64,000 nucleotides of DNA, taken from Pleodorina starrii (lineage: Eukaryota; Chlorophyta; Chlorophyceae; Chlamydomonadales; Volvocaceae). Under the pieces are notes generated by a model. That model saw only the letters and a program-made list of their open reading frames with translations. It was not told where the DNA came from and did not search any database. Shown piece after piece: positions 61,001 through 64,000 of the stretch. The stretch is from assembly GCA_030267565.1 (NCBI GenBank), contig BRXU01000017.1, forward strand, positions 62,001-126,000, in the 5' to 3' direction. The translations under genes and the position numbers were made by a program. The stretch's first letter is position 1; each line of letters opens with the position of its first letter.

Positions 61001-64000
61001 GGAGGGGAGGGGCAAGGGCGGGTATTGCATGGGGAAGGCCGTGGGAGGCACGTATGGACGCGACAGGGCAGGTATGGGCGGCAGGAAGCGGCCATCCCCG
61101 CCTCCTCCGGTGCACACTAACGCGGGCCGTGGACGGGACCCGGCGCACTGTACTCTCATCGCACCCCTTGCTATCCCCGCCTCCCCTCATGCCGGACCGT
61201 TTCTACAATCCGTATACGCCCGCCAAGGAGGCCGTAGGTCCAACCCAAACCTCGCACCGCCATCGTAGCCCGCTGTCCCGCGGGATTTCCACTCCCGACG
61301 AGGGTCTGGGGCCCAGTGCGTCATCACACGTGGACAACAAACCGGAGTGCGTCATCGCACTCCGTCTCGTCCATAACCGCCGCACCGCATCGTACCCGTT
61401 GGGCGCTCCGTTGCGCTCCACGGCCGCCCACGGCCCCATCTCACCCTGGCCCCATCACCGCCTGCCTGCTCCGTCTTCTTCTTCACGGACAGACCTACCC
61501 GGCCCCCTCTCTCCGCAGGGCATCTTCCGACACGCCCCGGACAACAAGCGTGTGTTGCGCACCGTGAGCCGAATCATGCACAAGGGCAAGGCCAAGAGCC
61601 GCAAGGGCGGCATCCGCAGCACCGTCGCCGCCTCGCTGTCGGGCGCCGGCCAGCTGCCCCGCAGGCTGGCACACAGCCTCGCGGCGGCTCGGAAACCGGA
61701 CGTGGTGTACGAGTGAGTGGTCCGCTCGCGGTGATGAAATTACTGGTTAGATGCATACGGGTTGCGCATCCTCGTCATGGACACGCTTCACTTGTCCCAA
61801 CTGCGGTGCACCGGTGCCCCGTGCAGCGTCCCTCTCTACCCTCTCAAACCGGCACAAGCTCCAGCCAGCAGCACCTGCTCACGAGCTTGCTGCCTACCAC
61901 GCGTACCGCACCGTTTGCATGGCGTGGCGTCGTTGTTGGTCCGCCTTCGGGAGCGGGCTCCGGAACCATGGCGGCCTCCGCGGCGCGTTAATAGCACTCC
62001 AAACCCAACGTCGAAGGAGACCCTCGGCTGGCCGTTTGCTGATGGTGGGCTGACGGTCCGCCTTACCTGTACCTCGCTCGCCTGGTCCCCCGCAGGACGA
62101 TGGAGGTGGAGGTGGAGGCCGACGGCGGCGACTGGCTGACCGCCGCAGAGCTGGAGGAGATGCTCCGGGAGCTGCGGCCGCCACCGCCCGCGGACGACGG
62201 CGATGCCGGGAGGCAACAGCAGCACCTCCCGACACCGCGCCGCAGCAACCGCGTCGCGCCGGCTTCCCTGGCCCCCCTCGAGGTGGGTCCCTCCCCGCAC
62301 ATCGGCCTGAGCCTGGAGCTGACAATCTGGCGGTTCGACGCCGCGGCTCAGGGGCAGCTCAGCGAGGCGGACGAGGAGGGCGACGACAGCGTTTCGCGCG
62401 ACATGGCCTGGCACGAGGATGAGTCGCCGCCGGCGGCAGCCGGCGCCGGCGCCGCGGCACTCGAGCGCGCGGTGGCGTTCAACCTGGTCAGTCGGATGGG
62501 CCAGCTCAAGCAGCACCGCGGCTGGAGTGCCGGCAAGCAGGGCACCGACGGCGGCGGCGCGGGGGTCAGTGGCACCGATGCGCCGCAGACGGCGGCGCCG
62601 TCGCCTGCACTCTTGCCGCTGCCCCCTGCCGACGCCACTTTGCCGGACACGGTCGTCATCTCTGCGGCAACGTCGCTGCGCGTCCGCAGCAGCAGGGCCA
62701 ACGCACCCGACACGACCACGCCCCCTGCGTCCGGAATTGAGACCGGGGCCATGGCTGAGCCGGCTCCTCCGCCGGGGGCCGTTGAGGAGACCACCGGCAC
62801 CACCACATCCAGCACCACAACAACCCCCTTACACGCCACCCAGCCCTCTGCGCTGACCCCCTCGGTCTCCTCCGACCAGCAACAGCAGCAGCAGCTCCAG
62901 AACCAGAACCAGCAGCAGCTCCAGAACCAGAACCAGCAGCAGCTGCTGTCACATCCAGAGGCCTCCAGGAGTCTGAGGAAGATGCGGCAGGGTCGTGTCA
63001 CGTTCAGAGACGGTGTGGCGTCCAGGCAAGTCGACGCGGCGACGCCGACCGTCGAGCGCTCCAGCCTTCAACAGCAGCCGTCGCCCTTCACGTCCGGGGT
63101 CGCCGCCGCCGCCGCGGTGGCGGCAGCCGATGGTGCGGAGGAGCGGCCCGCGTGCGCTGTCGCGCTTCCGTTGGTGGCGCGGCTGCGGAAGCTGCTGGCG
63201 GCGCTTGGCGGCGACGACATGGAGCCTGCGGGTGATGGCGACGACGGCGGTGGCGGTGGCGGCGGCGGCTCTGGTGGTGGTGGTGGTCCGGCGGCGGTGG
63301 CAACGCCGCCGCTGGCACCGCCGGCGGCGGCTGGGCGTATGGAGCGCAGTGGCAGCACTCGAGCGGTGCGGAGCGGCCCCTCCCTGCGGGTCCCCTCGTC
63401 GATGCCCGCGCCGCCAAGAGAGCCGGCGCCGCCACGGCAGCCGGAAGTACAGGCGCAAGAGTCCCAGCAGCCGTTGCAGCAGCAGAGTCTTCAGCAGCCA
63501 CAGTCACAACCACATTCCGAGCGCCCCACTGTTCCGCGCCTGCTCTTCGATTTCGGCTTTGGAGTTGCCATCGGCGCGCCGCAGGCTGCCATGGCTCCGG
63601 AGCCGACAGTGCAGCGGCCGTCGTCGCCGCCGCTGCAGCAGCGGCGGCAGCAACCAGAGAGCGCACCGGCGGCGGCGCAGCCGCCACTACCGCTACGAGA
63701 ACACGGTGGGGATGTTGGCTCGGAGCTGCAGCAGCACCAGCCCAGCGCGGCGCCCTCAGACGATGAGGATGATGATGATGAGGATTCAGAGGAGGCGGTC
63801 ATGAGGATTGTACTGCTTGTCGTACATGCCCTGATACGGCAGGCGAAGGGTCTGCAGTCCGCGCTGCGGGCCCAGGTGGACGAGCAGCTGCAGCTCTCCG
63901 CCAGCCTGGAGGGCATCCTGTCCAGCTCGCGCGGCCTGGAGCTCGTGCGGCGCCTGGCGACGGCGCGGCCGCCTCTGCCGCCGCCTCTGCCGCCGCCGCC
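12526..64000 (+). CDS. Giant polycystin-family channel with lectin-array ectodomain; interrupted by a transposon; 3' end outside the window
   Basis: I chained about 45 exons with matching codon phase from the ATG at 12526 to the window edge, more than 6,600 codons. Order: signal peptide; about 13 C-type-lectin-like domains with a jacalin-like domain between numbers 6 and 7; Pro/Ser blocks; Cys-bearing beta modules; Ala-rich helical region; polycystin domain; channel helices S2-S6; cytoplasmic tail. Exons: 12526-13062, 13326-~14845, 15203-15273, 15506-16338, 16584-17426, 17766-~17958, ~18006-18251, 18534-18588, 18991-19199, 19737-19950, 20402-20626, 21189-22231, 22569-22655, 23080-23301, 23452-23878, 24533-25776, 26030-26411, 26938-27078, 27676-28056, 28269-28604, 28874-29287, 29628-30046, 30276-30719, 31110-31361, 31797-32043, 32256-32341, 32736-32929, 33280-33950, 34178-34461, 34822-34927, 36952-37451, 37718-37845, 38258-38648, 38889-39989, 40463-40522 plus 54181-55006 (one exon split by the element), 55529-55736, 56108-56255, 56542-57858, 58152-58300, 58652-58835, 59105-59149, 59391-59678, 60156-60287, 60914-60979, 61519-61712, 62096-beyond 64000. 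The joins after the second exon and near 17.96-18.01 kb are uncertain. I infer a surface mechanosensor or adhesion receptor. Confidence 0.8.
13326..15700 (+). other. C-type-lectin-like domains 1-3
   Basis: Three consecutive C-type-lectin-like folds. Domain 1 (about 13430-13893) has [15 protein letters not shown], a Cys, [19 protein letters not shown] and a terminal FACEA. Domain 2 (about 13921-14473) has [21 protein letters not shown] and a terminal PLCAA. Domain 3 (about 14650-15690) is split over three exons: [15 protein letters not shown] and VWLGLRH, then [16 protein letters not shown] (15203-15273), then GTCAVLALL through PVVCEAPLG. Long Gly/Ala/Thr/Asn inserts swell the loops, with many N-glycosylation sequons (NST, NTT). 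The donor of the first of these exons is ambiguous (GC at 14846, or GT near 14890). Confidence 0.7.
15791..16185 (+). other. C-type-lectin-like domain 4 (clearest copy)
   Basis: The best-preserved lectin fold of the array, contained in one exon: [18 protein letters not shown], then [45 protein letters not shown], and the closing [11 protein letters not shown]. The spacing of the first Cys, WVGL, the WDDG loop and the final Cys pair follows the long-form C-type lectin pattern. The EPN/QPD sugar-binding triplet is not obvious, so carbohydrate binding cannot be assumed. A preceding Asp-rich linker (about 15724-15750) separates it from domain 3. Confidence 0.82.
16260..18588 (+). other. C-type-lectin-like domains 5 and 6
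   Basis: Domain 5 spans two exons: [19 protein letters not shown] (to 16338), then [33 protein letters not shown] and DQLPFVCKR (from 16584). Domain 6 begins at about 17241 ([30 protein letters not shown]), continues at 17766 ([18 protein letters not shown]) and in the frame from about 18006 ([20 protein letters not shown]), and closes in a 55-base exon at 18534-18588 with DIGVICR. The join between 17.96 and 18.01 kb is unclear: the best donor is followed by no acceptor in the right phase at acceptable distance. A sequence error or an unusual donor is possible. Confidence 0.6.
18252..18306. repeat. (GGTGGGTC)n intronic tract
   Basis: Tandem GGTGGGTC/GGTGGGTG units start directly at the donor following the exon that ends at 18251, so the repeat includes the splice donor itself. 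A second tract of the same motif, likewise beginning at a donor, lies at 23302-23372. Confidence 0.85.
18893..18965. repeat. Short tandem repeat around CCTAGGACCTCA
   Basis: About five degenerate 14-15-bp units (CCTAGGACCTCAC / CCTAAGACCTCAA) occupy the intron just before the exon at 18991. Confidence 0.8.
18991..20626 (+). other. Jacalin-like lectin domain over three exons
   Basis: Exons 18991-19199, 19737-19950 and 20402-20626 join in phase (0, then 1). The product has the jacalin beta-prism order: [20 protein letters not shown], then HGGSGSV, then VALRGCI, then [11 protein letters not shown] running across the splice into RVSPWLG, and finally [17 protein letters not shown] plus [11 protein letters not shown]. 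This matches the family pattern of a Gly-rich turn, an I..L.F.TN.GR..GPFG segment and a closing GI.G.SG..LDAIG-type strand. A Ser-rich loop is inserted before the last strands. The presence of this fold between two C-type-lectin-like domains argues for a glycan-contacting ectodomain. Assignment is by pattern only. Confidence 0.6.
20627..21188. other. Intron between jacalin-like exon and lectin domain 7
   Basis: This 562-base intron has no exon that I can fit. It contains repeated GCCACCTGCC units near 20700-20740. One open frame over 20780-21000 lacks flanking splice sites in phase. Confidence 0.5.
21189..23301 (+). other. C-type-lectin-like domains 7 and 8
   Basis: Domain 7 (about 21230-21850): [59 protein letters not shown] and GALCRA. 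Domain 8 starts at about 21900 ([32 protein letters not shown]), runs to the donor at 22231, continues in an 87-base exon (22569-22655, [12 protein letters not shown]) and closes in exon 23080-23301 ([19 protein letters not shown]). All joins are phase 0. Polyglycine and Ala/Thr/Asn inserts with many N-glycosylation sequons enlarge the loops. Confidence 0.65.
23302..23372. repeat. (GGTGGGTC)n intronic tract
   Basis: About nine GGTGGGTC units in tandem, starting exactly at the donor of the exon ending at 23301 and filling about half of the 150-base intron. Confidence 0.9.
23452..24660 (+). other. C-type-lectin-like domain 9
   Basis: Exon 23452-23878 opens with a Ser/Thr/Pro linker, then [31 protein letters not shown] and GGFV. 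A phase-1 join leads to 24533 ([34 protein letters not shown]). The closing half is shorter than in other copies and the domain runs directly into a Pro-rich block, so it may be a degenerate copy. Confidence 0.5.
24660..25730 (+). other. Hydroxyproline-rich-glycoprotein-type Pro/Ser block with 48-bp tandem repeat
   Basis: About 350 residues of PP, SP and SPPSP character inside exon 24533-25776. From about 25210 to 25650 there are eight near-identical copies of the 16-residue unit [16 protein letters not shown] (48 bp at DNA level) and a degenerate ninth. Such blocks in volvocine extracellular-matrix proteins are hydroxylated and O-glycosylated into stiff rods (established knowledge). Here the block separates lectin domains 1-9 from 10-13. 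One other forward frame is also open across the repeat (Arg-rich) but has no exon support. Confidence 0.85.
26030..29287 (+). other. C-type-lectin-like domains 10-13
   Basis: Domain 10 (26030-26411) shows mainly the C-terminal half ([19 protein letters not shown]). Domain 11 uses exons 26938-27078 ([14 protein letters not shown]) and 27676-28056 ([30 protein letters not shown]). Domain 12 is a single exon, 28269-28604 ([43 protein letters not shown]). Domain 13 is a single exon, 28874-29287 ([43 protein letters not shown]). The last three begin and end in phase 1, as expected for shuffled extracellular modules. The 26411 to 26938 join is phase-compatible without an extra exon. Confidence 0.7.
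29628..30046 (+). other. Second Pro/Ser-rich block
   Basis: The exon opens [16 protein letters not shown] and continues with about 75 residues of PPSP/PLPP repeats up to [13 protein letters not shown] non-repetitive stretch with [14 protein letters not shown] then ends at a CAG followed by GTGTGC. It forms a rod-like spacer between the lectin array and the beta-module region. Confidence 0.8.
30276..31361 (+). other. Unrecognised ectodomain segment
   Basis: Exons 30276-30719 and 31110-31361, joined in phase 0, encode a segment with two Cys ([15 protein letters not shown]), [12 protein letters not shown] and an Ala-rich helix followed by many Asn/Ser sequons, then [17 protein letters not shown] do not recognise the family. 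The acceptor at 30273-30275 is preferred over 30260-30261 because only it keeps the phase with the donor at 30046. Confidence 0.5.
31701..31796. repeat. (CACCATCACAAC)n tract at an acceptor
   Basis: About eight tandem 12-bp units of CACCATCACAAC type end directly at the acceptor of the exon starting at 31797, replacing a conventional pyrimidine tract. Confidence 0.85.
31797..38330 (+). other. Array of about five HYR/DUF5011-like beta modules with Cys
   Basis: Repeated modules of about 100-130 residues share a signature: PPV(I/L) with a nonpolar strand, then (C)DPWV or CDPGV, then A.DAEDGNL or [10 protein letters not shown], a Cys-Gly-Gly, and a closing [14 protein letters not shown] or [16 protein letters not shown] before a basic strand such as RVYVLCP. 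Clear copies: 31797-32043 ([18 protein letters not shown]), 32736-33460, 33595-33945, 34178-34461 (weaker) and about 37080-38310 ([30 protein letters not shown]). Cys-rich connectors follow the modules ([32 protein letters not shown]). The modules are split over many small exons with consistent phase. They resemble HYR or DUF5011 Ig-like adhesion repeats. Family assignment is by pattern. Confidence 0.6.
35318..36690. repeat. 1.4-kb minisatellite of a 12-bp unit
   Basis: The intron 34928-36951 contains about 1,370 bases of 12-bp units in three blocks: outer blocks of the CAGCCCCACGGG / CAGCCCCATGGG type (about 35320-35450 and 36290-36690) and a central block of the GGTCGGCCTATG type (about 35450-36270). 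Length divided by period gives a little over 110 units. Two or more forward frames are fully open, so it generates long MGRPMGQP and YGSA frames. I regard these as non-coding because the flanking exons join in phase 1 across it. Confidence 0.93.
38330..40522 (+). other. Ala/Ser-rich helical ectodomain segment
   Basis: Covers the end of exon 38258-38648, exon 38889-39989 and the first 60 bases of the interrupted exon (40463-40522). After a short Pro linker come long Ala/Ser/Thr-rich stretches, a Ser tract, three short [10 protein letters not shown] repeats and an amphipathic helical region ending [18 protein letters not shown]. It precedes the polycystin domain where polycystins normally place transmembrane helix S1, yet no hydrophobic segment of sufficient length is visible. 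Family unknown. Confidence 0.55.
40287..40357. ncRNA. Long near-perfect hairpin in an intron
   Basis: Within intron 39990-40462 the 25 bases at 40287-40311 (starting GGGAGGCGACGACGGAAGAT) are the exact complement of 40333-40357. Six further pairs, two of them G-U, extend the stem inward to about 31 bp and leave a 9-base loop. It resembles a small-RNA precursor or a tiny inverted-repeat element. No expression evidence is available. Confidence 0.4.
40523..40717 (-). repeat. Split direct repeat B2 (195 bp); second copy 47352-47546
   Basis: Identical to B1 at 41109-41303 at the positions compared. It begins ATTGCTCCTCACTGTCCGTC on the plus strand and is the element's outer right terminus on its own strand. 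In the host reading frame it supplies 62 codons and then TGA at 40709-40711. Confidence 0.9.
40874..41108 (-). repeat. Split direct repeat A2 (235 bp); second copy 47703-47937
   Basis: A copy of A1 (47117-47351). It begins ACTAGAGGCCACAGTCCCGG on the plus strand and ends AAGCCTT. Abutment with B1 recreates the junction AAGCCTT/ATTGC expected in a circular DNA intermediate. Confidence 0.9.
41109..41303 (-). repeat. Split direct repeat B1 (195 bp); second copy 47938-48132
   Basis: Follows the recombinase frame on the element strand. It carries the same three diagnostic bases as B2 of its own unit, whereas the B copies of unit 2 all carry the alternative bases. Confidence 0.9.
41340..42503 (-). 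CDS. Tyrosine recombinase (integrase) of the retrotransposon, unit 1
   Basis: About 387 codons open from 42503 to the stop at 41340. It resolves the element's circular DNA into the genome by site-specific recombination. The N-terminal half is helical (SAM-like core-binding region, [17 protein letters not shown]). The catalytic half shows the first Arg in [10 protein letters not shown] (about residue 187), a beta-strand Lys in RSKTDQ, the HxxR box as [14 protein letters not shown], and the nucleophile Tyr in EKHYVK. The frame has no ATG near its start and overlaps the end of the reverse-transcriptase frame by about 30 bases in the -1 register. It is therefore probably made by frameshifting, reinitiation or from a spliced RNA (inference). 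Confidence 0.92.
   Translation of the reverse strand, partial: LAVSAHSAPVTTDASTVAFVVAGLGAAGAHPDLQRLAGRLAAISRFSKASSTWKQYYPAWCAFVMFCIQRGFAPYACTGAFVACYLTSVRDEAAERRVGHQKVDKASAAISAYYQAAGLPSPCDAPLCSAVREAARRTLTSNSRVLADASPGEMQQLLAYHFPLQGSGPDLETRMVVTCVVLCFTGLLRYDDLAKILVHQDLLDVQLGSHTSIYLYRSKTDQRAQGATVTIGAVGELHPAHCPVQLLHDLLVAGGYQRAPRKAYVAGKLQEVEDVGPLLRPIARSADGSQRLAQRTAPLDAPIAVMPYRDFREKLNAAFQAAGIHRDFGTHAFRRGGATTAVNSGADRVLVQKLGRWASPATFEKHYVKDGVSAHKKLTAHILGPPK
42473..45322 (-). CDS. Reverse transcriptase / RNase H / methyltransferase-like polyprotein, unit 1
   Basis: 949 residues from the ATG at 45322. Residues 1-300 are polar, low-complexity and Pro/Ala-rich. The reverse transcriptase occupies about 360-560, with [45 protein letters not shown] and the catalytic box GYIDDSIHA. 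RNase H at about 650-780 shows [21 protein letters not shown] and [10 protein letters not shown] for the acidic triad. Residues about 805-880 form the DAM-like methyltransferase region of DIRS-type elements ([33 protein letters not shown]). It copies the element RNA into DNA. An in-frame GTG 22 codons upstream is not used as start here. Confidence 0.93.
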   Translation of the reverse strand: MLFQTNGLFSRGSNSSNHGAQPHASRNTKNLLGEKRQAPGKEEESIDERSKRRSSIGQASAIAPAHPVIGTALPPRSSSNWQPNFKQSGKKALGTAQPADLTKMGEPGSHGELATQQLPMSYEPYSGFSGTQRKEAMGTGKPERDRESGAKLSGERPIPRYCYSLLHQLRTGQLRTVVLLIPGTACGSEQNASDTAVTDTGSNPGTSAPIESPPTGTPAAPSARRPGTTDANGTSQVRARQQQAEAASVSAPGAADLDGLEAEFEGSAHPPPVKPAKGQPPQMRGRLRARATFWQTFCRSALVLNWVLFGFSLRWLEKTGPPAPIHLRNHASATEQSAFVDAAIEELIATGAARTVNHQPRCVLPLGVVPKKGTTKFRLIYDARYINEHLQVPSFKYESLATLGDTLERDDYMFTVDLKSGYHHVDMHESAWEFLGFEWKGRWFQFVQLPFGLAPACWVFTKITRELQQSWRAEGHRCSGYIDDSIHAHQDKQVLTQLRTRVLTDFESAGFLVSESKCSLEPEQRKTYLGAEIDTVHGSMFVPASKRVAVQALAREVLQAHDGAREFRIRGVASLAGSLLSMSHSFGKISILMTRLMSAWVADELRQKGTTYDSYRLLTPDVAWEVKFWVESFEHYDGFRPIWRPSHVHSFVIYTDAAGRSEFSFGGWGGWTKEDGVLLIASGQWEKETDEDSSTLLELTGMLNVLQSFNGAGRLDDQHVLVRTDSRPSRDILTKGGSVRPRLQGICSALLWYCIERGIDLLVEWVPRDLNQFADDLSKHQESCDWKLNPCAFGTLAAKWGRGGQFAVDLFASAHNYQMQPFYSYHFHPASAGVNAFAVQWPQAPDIAWCNPPFAVLGRVLAHAEACKARLCLLAPFWPRAAWWPRLVTSGSLFREFVHAVHVFPTGPGLFLQNRLGVWDPVPPPTWQSMALLLDFGAANSRCLPIPPL
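45798..45972 (-). repeat. Array of GCCCCGAGGGC mini-hairpins upstream of the reverse-transcriptase frame; second copy 52627-52801
   Basis: Six units spaced 23-24 bases apart (starts near 45840, 45863, 45887, 45911, 45934 and 45958) each contain the self-complementary core GCCCCGAGGGC or a variant, with a related GCCCTGAAGGGC just before. The array lies between the gag-like and reverse-transcriptase frames. In RNA each unit could fold into a short stem. Conserved in both units. Confidence 0.75.
46267..47067 (-). CDS. Gag-like protein of the retrotransposon, unit 1
   Basis: 266 residues from the ATG at 47067, 50 bases inside the element from repeat A1. The N-terminal third is a strong Gln/Lys/Glu coiled coil ([20 protein letters not shown] and onward). 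The middle is helical ([27 protein letters not shown]). The C-terminus is Gly/Arg-rich with RGG-type repeats ([15 protein letters not shown]), fitting an RNA-binding structural protein. No zinc knuckle is present. The role is inferred from its place as first frame and its character. Confidence 0.75.
   Translation of the reverse strand: MVDQHIQDFFNQKLKEQRDEFQQKLDEQKKAAEQAIENHKQKAQEAMEAQRSKERDLRTQLEEQRERQDTMAGELAIARSSNLPQCQDPLRLNLMHREQFMFLSELRKNQEVMNNIIEKSADDGSEDFKMLKKTFNRNTQLLDLRLMAFHAAALSATTAKAEFVADYCRRLTPKVGATTGKWGPGGVNKFTEIHDKTVREVESKLPMPPANSGAGSGGASGSGGGGGQRQGGRMPFNPRGGYQGFGRGGMHQGQGGRGGGRGPPMG
47117..47351 (-). repeat. Split direct repeat A1 (235 bp); second copy 53946-54180
   Basis: Upstream terminus of the element on its own strand, so promoter and RNA start are expected here. 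In unit 2 its outer end AAGCCTT abuts host exon sequence CTGAACATC at 54181. In unit 1 it abuts B2 of unit 2 directly. Confidence 0.9.
48169..49332 (-). CDS. Tyrosine recombinase of the retrotransposon, unit 2
   Basis: Same frame and length as the unit-1 recombinase with four amino-acid differences, among them HVFRR in place of HAFRR next to the catalytic His and DRALVQ in place of DRVLVQ. The catalytic Arg, His, Arg and Tyr are all kept. It again lacks an ATG and overlaps the reverse-transcriptase frame in the -1 register. Confidence 0.92.
   Translation of the reverse strand, partial: LAVSAHSAPVTTDASTVAFVVAGLGAAGAHPDLQRLAGRLAAISRFSKASSTWKQYYPAWCAFVMFCIQRGFAPYACTGAFVACYLTSVRDEAAERRVGHQKVDKASAAISAYYQAAGLPSPCDAPLCSAVREAARRTLTSNSRVLADASPGEMQQLLAYHFPLQGSGPDLETRMVVTCVVLCFTGLLRYDDLAKILVHQDLLDVQLGSHTSIYLYRSKTDQRAQGATVTIGAVGELHPAHCPVQLLHDLLVAGGYQRAPRKAYVAGKLQEVEDVGPLLRPVARSADGSQRLAQRTAPLDAPIAAMPYRDFREKLNAAFQAAGIHRDFGTHVFRRGGATTAVNSGADRALVQKLGRWASPATFEKHYVKDGVSAHKKLTAHILGPPK
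49302..52151 (-). CDS. Reverse transcriptase / RNase H / methyltransferase-like polyprotein, unit 2
   Basis: 949 residues, differing from the unit-1 protein at only a few positions (for example AFTDTGS for AVTDTGS, SVSTPGA for [14 protein letters not shown] for ARTVNHQ). The catalytic GYIDD, the RNase H acidic residues and the NPPF motif are intact, so this copy also looks functional. Confidence 0.93.
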   Translation of the reverse strand: MLFQTNGLFSRGSNSSNHGAQPHASRNTKNLLGEKRQAPGKEEESIDERSKRRSSIGQASAIAPAHPVIGTALPPRSSSNWQPNFKQSGKKALGTAQPADLTKMGEPGSHGELATQQLPMSYEPYSGFSGTQRKEAMGTGKPERDRESGAKLSGERPIPRYCYSLLHQLRTGQLRTVVLLIPGTACGSEQNASDTAFTDTGSNPGTSAPIESPPTGTPAAPSARRPGTTDANGTSQVRARQQQAEAASVSTPGAADLDGLEAEFEGSAHPPPVKPAKGQPPQMRGRLRARATFWQTFCRSALVLNWVLFGFSLRWLEKTGPPAPIHLRNHASATEQSAFVDAAIEELIATGAARAVNHQPRCVLPLGVVPKKGTTKFRLIYDARYINEHLQVPSFKYESLATLGDTLERDDYMFTVDLKSGYHHVDMHESAWEFLGFEWKGRWFQFVQLPFGLAPACWVFTKITRELQQSWRAEGHRCSGYIDDSIHAHQDKQVLTQLRTRVLTDFESAGFLVSESKCSLEPEQRKTYLGAEIDTVHGSMFVPASKRVAVQALAREVLQAHDGAREFRIRGVASLAGSLLSMSHSFGKISILMTRLMSAWVADELRQKGTTYDSYRLLTPDVAWEVKFWVESFEHYDGFRPIWRPSHVHSFVIYTDAAGRSEFSFGGWGGWTKEDGVLLIASGQWEKETDEDSSTLLELTGMLNVLQSFNGAGRLDDQHVLVRTDSRPSRDILTKGGSVRPRLQGICSALLWYCIERGIDLLVEWVPRDLNQFADDLSKHQESCDWKLNPCAFGTLAAKWGRGGQFAVDLFASAHNYQMQPFYSYHFHPASAGVNAFAVQWPQAPDIAWCNPPFAVLGRVLAHAEACKARLCLLAPFWPRAAWWPRLVTSGSLFREFVHAVHVFPTGPGLFLQNRLGVWDPVPPPTWQSMALLLDFGAANSRCLPIPPL
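53096..53896 (-). CDS. Gag-like protein of the retrotransposon, unit 2
   Basis: The 266-residue protein sequence is the same as in unit 1 as far as I can compare. At least one silent change is seen at DNA level (near 53496 compared with 46667). It has the same coiled coil and Gly/Arg-rich C-terminus. Confidence 0.75.
   Translation of the reverse strand: MVDQHIQDFFNQKLKEQRDEFQQKLDEQKKAAEQAIENHKQKAQEAMEAQRSKERDLRTQLEEQRERQDTMAGELAIARSSNLPQCQDPLRLNLMHREQFMFLSELRKNQEVMNNIIEKSADDGSEDFKMLKKTFNRNTQLLDLRLMAFHAAALSATTAKAEFVADYCRRLTPKVGATTGKWGPGGVNKFTEIHDKTVREVESKLPMPPANSGAGSGGASGSGGGGGQRQGGRMPFNPRGGYQGFGRGGMHQGQGGRGGGRGPPMG
54181..56255 (+). other. Polycystin (TOP) domain
   Basis: The interrupted exon resumes in frame at 54181 ([15 protein letters not shown]) and runs to 55006. 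Exons 55529-55736 and 56108-56255 complete the domain. Family-type landmarks in order: [11 protein letters not shown], a Cys pair region, [68 protein letters not shown] and [18 protein letters not shown] followed by [10 protein letters not shown]. This corresponds to the extracellular domain that caps polycystin channels. Its N-terminal part carries a dibasic RRRRQ stretch and an Ala-rich loop. Joins have phases 1, 2 and 0. Confidence 0.8.
55340..55425 (-). ncRNA. tRNA-derived SINE or tRNA pseudogene in an intron
   Basis: On the minus strand an A-box-like TAGCGCAGCTTGG is followed about 40 bases later by a B-box-like AGTTCGAATCC, with tRNA-like D and T arms between and around them. The acceptor stem pairs over only five bases and the anticodon and T stems have mismatches, so a functional tRNA is unlikely. 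It lies in intron 55007-55528, antisense to the host gene. Confidence 0.5.
56542..57858 (+). other. Channel helix S2 and long cytoplasmic S2-S3 loop
   Basis: The exon starts [20 protein letters not shown], giving helix S2, and continues [20 protein letters not shown]. About 390 loop residues then follow before S3: a basic Arg-rich stretch, Ala/Ser linkers, an acidic Glu/Ala coiled-coil-like stretch ([20 protein letters not shown]), Gly/Ser and basic regions. Canonical polycystins have a short S2-S3 link, so this is a very large insertion on the cytoplasmic side. It ends with a donor at 57859. Confidence 0.7.
58152..60287 (+). other. Polycystin channel core, helices S3-S6 and pore
   Basis: Exon 58152-58300 holds S3 ([20 protein letters not shown]). 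Exon 58652-58835 is an S3-S4 linker ([16 protein letters not shown]). Exons 59105-59149 and 59391-59678 give S4 ([14 protein letters not shown], then [17 protein letters not shown]), S5 ([20 protein letters not shown]) and the pore helix with filter region [13 protein letters not shown]. Exon 60156-60287 holds S6 ([20 protein letters not shown]) ending [10 protein letters not shown]. The closing S6 pattern parallels the polycystin-2 type (inner helix ending ..YSEVK). A cation channel in the plasma or ciliary membrane is predicted. Confidence 0.8.
60327..60468. repeat. (GGGGCT)n hexanucleotide repeat
   Basis: About 23 uninterrupted GGGGCT units on the coding strand, just inside the intron after the S6 exon. 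Four-G runs every six bases make it a strong G-quadruplex candidate in the transcript. Confidence 0.95.
60656..60709. repeat. (CTGGC)n pentanucleotide repeat
   Basis: About eleven CTGGC units, in the same intron as the GGGGCT tract. Confidence 0.95.
60914..64000 (+). other. Cytoplasmic C-terminal tail, open at the window edge
   Basis: Exons 60914-60979 ([12 protein letters not shown]), 61519-61712 (basic: [13 protein letters not shown]) and 62096 to the edge with no stop. The last exon begins [20 protein letters not shown], faintly like half an EF-hand but with wrong loop spacing. It continues through Ala/Pro/Ser-rich sequence, a repeated QLQNQNQQQ block near 62880-62940, a Gly tract and an acidic [12 protein letters not shown]. 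It ends in a hydrophobic heptad-like helix ([20 protein letters not shown]) followed by a probable coiled coil and Pro-rich start. The helix may serve subunit assembly, as coiled coils do in polycystin tails (inference). Confidence 0.7.
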
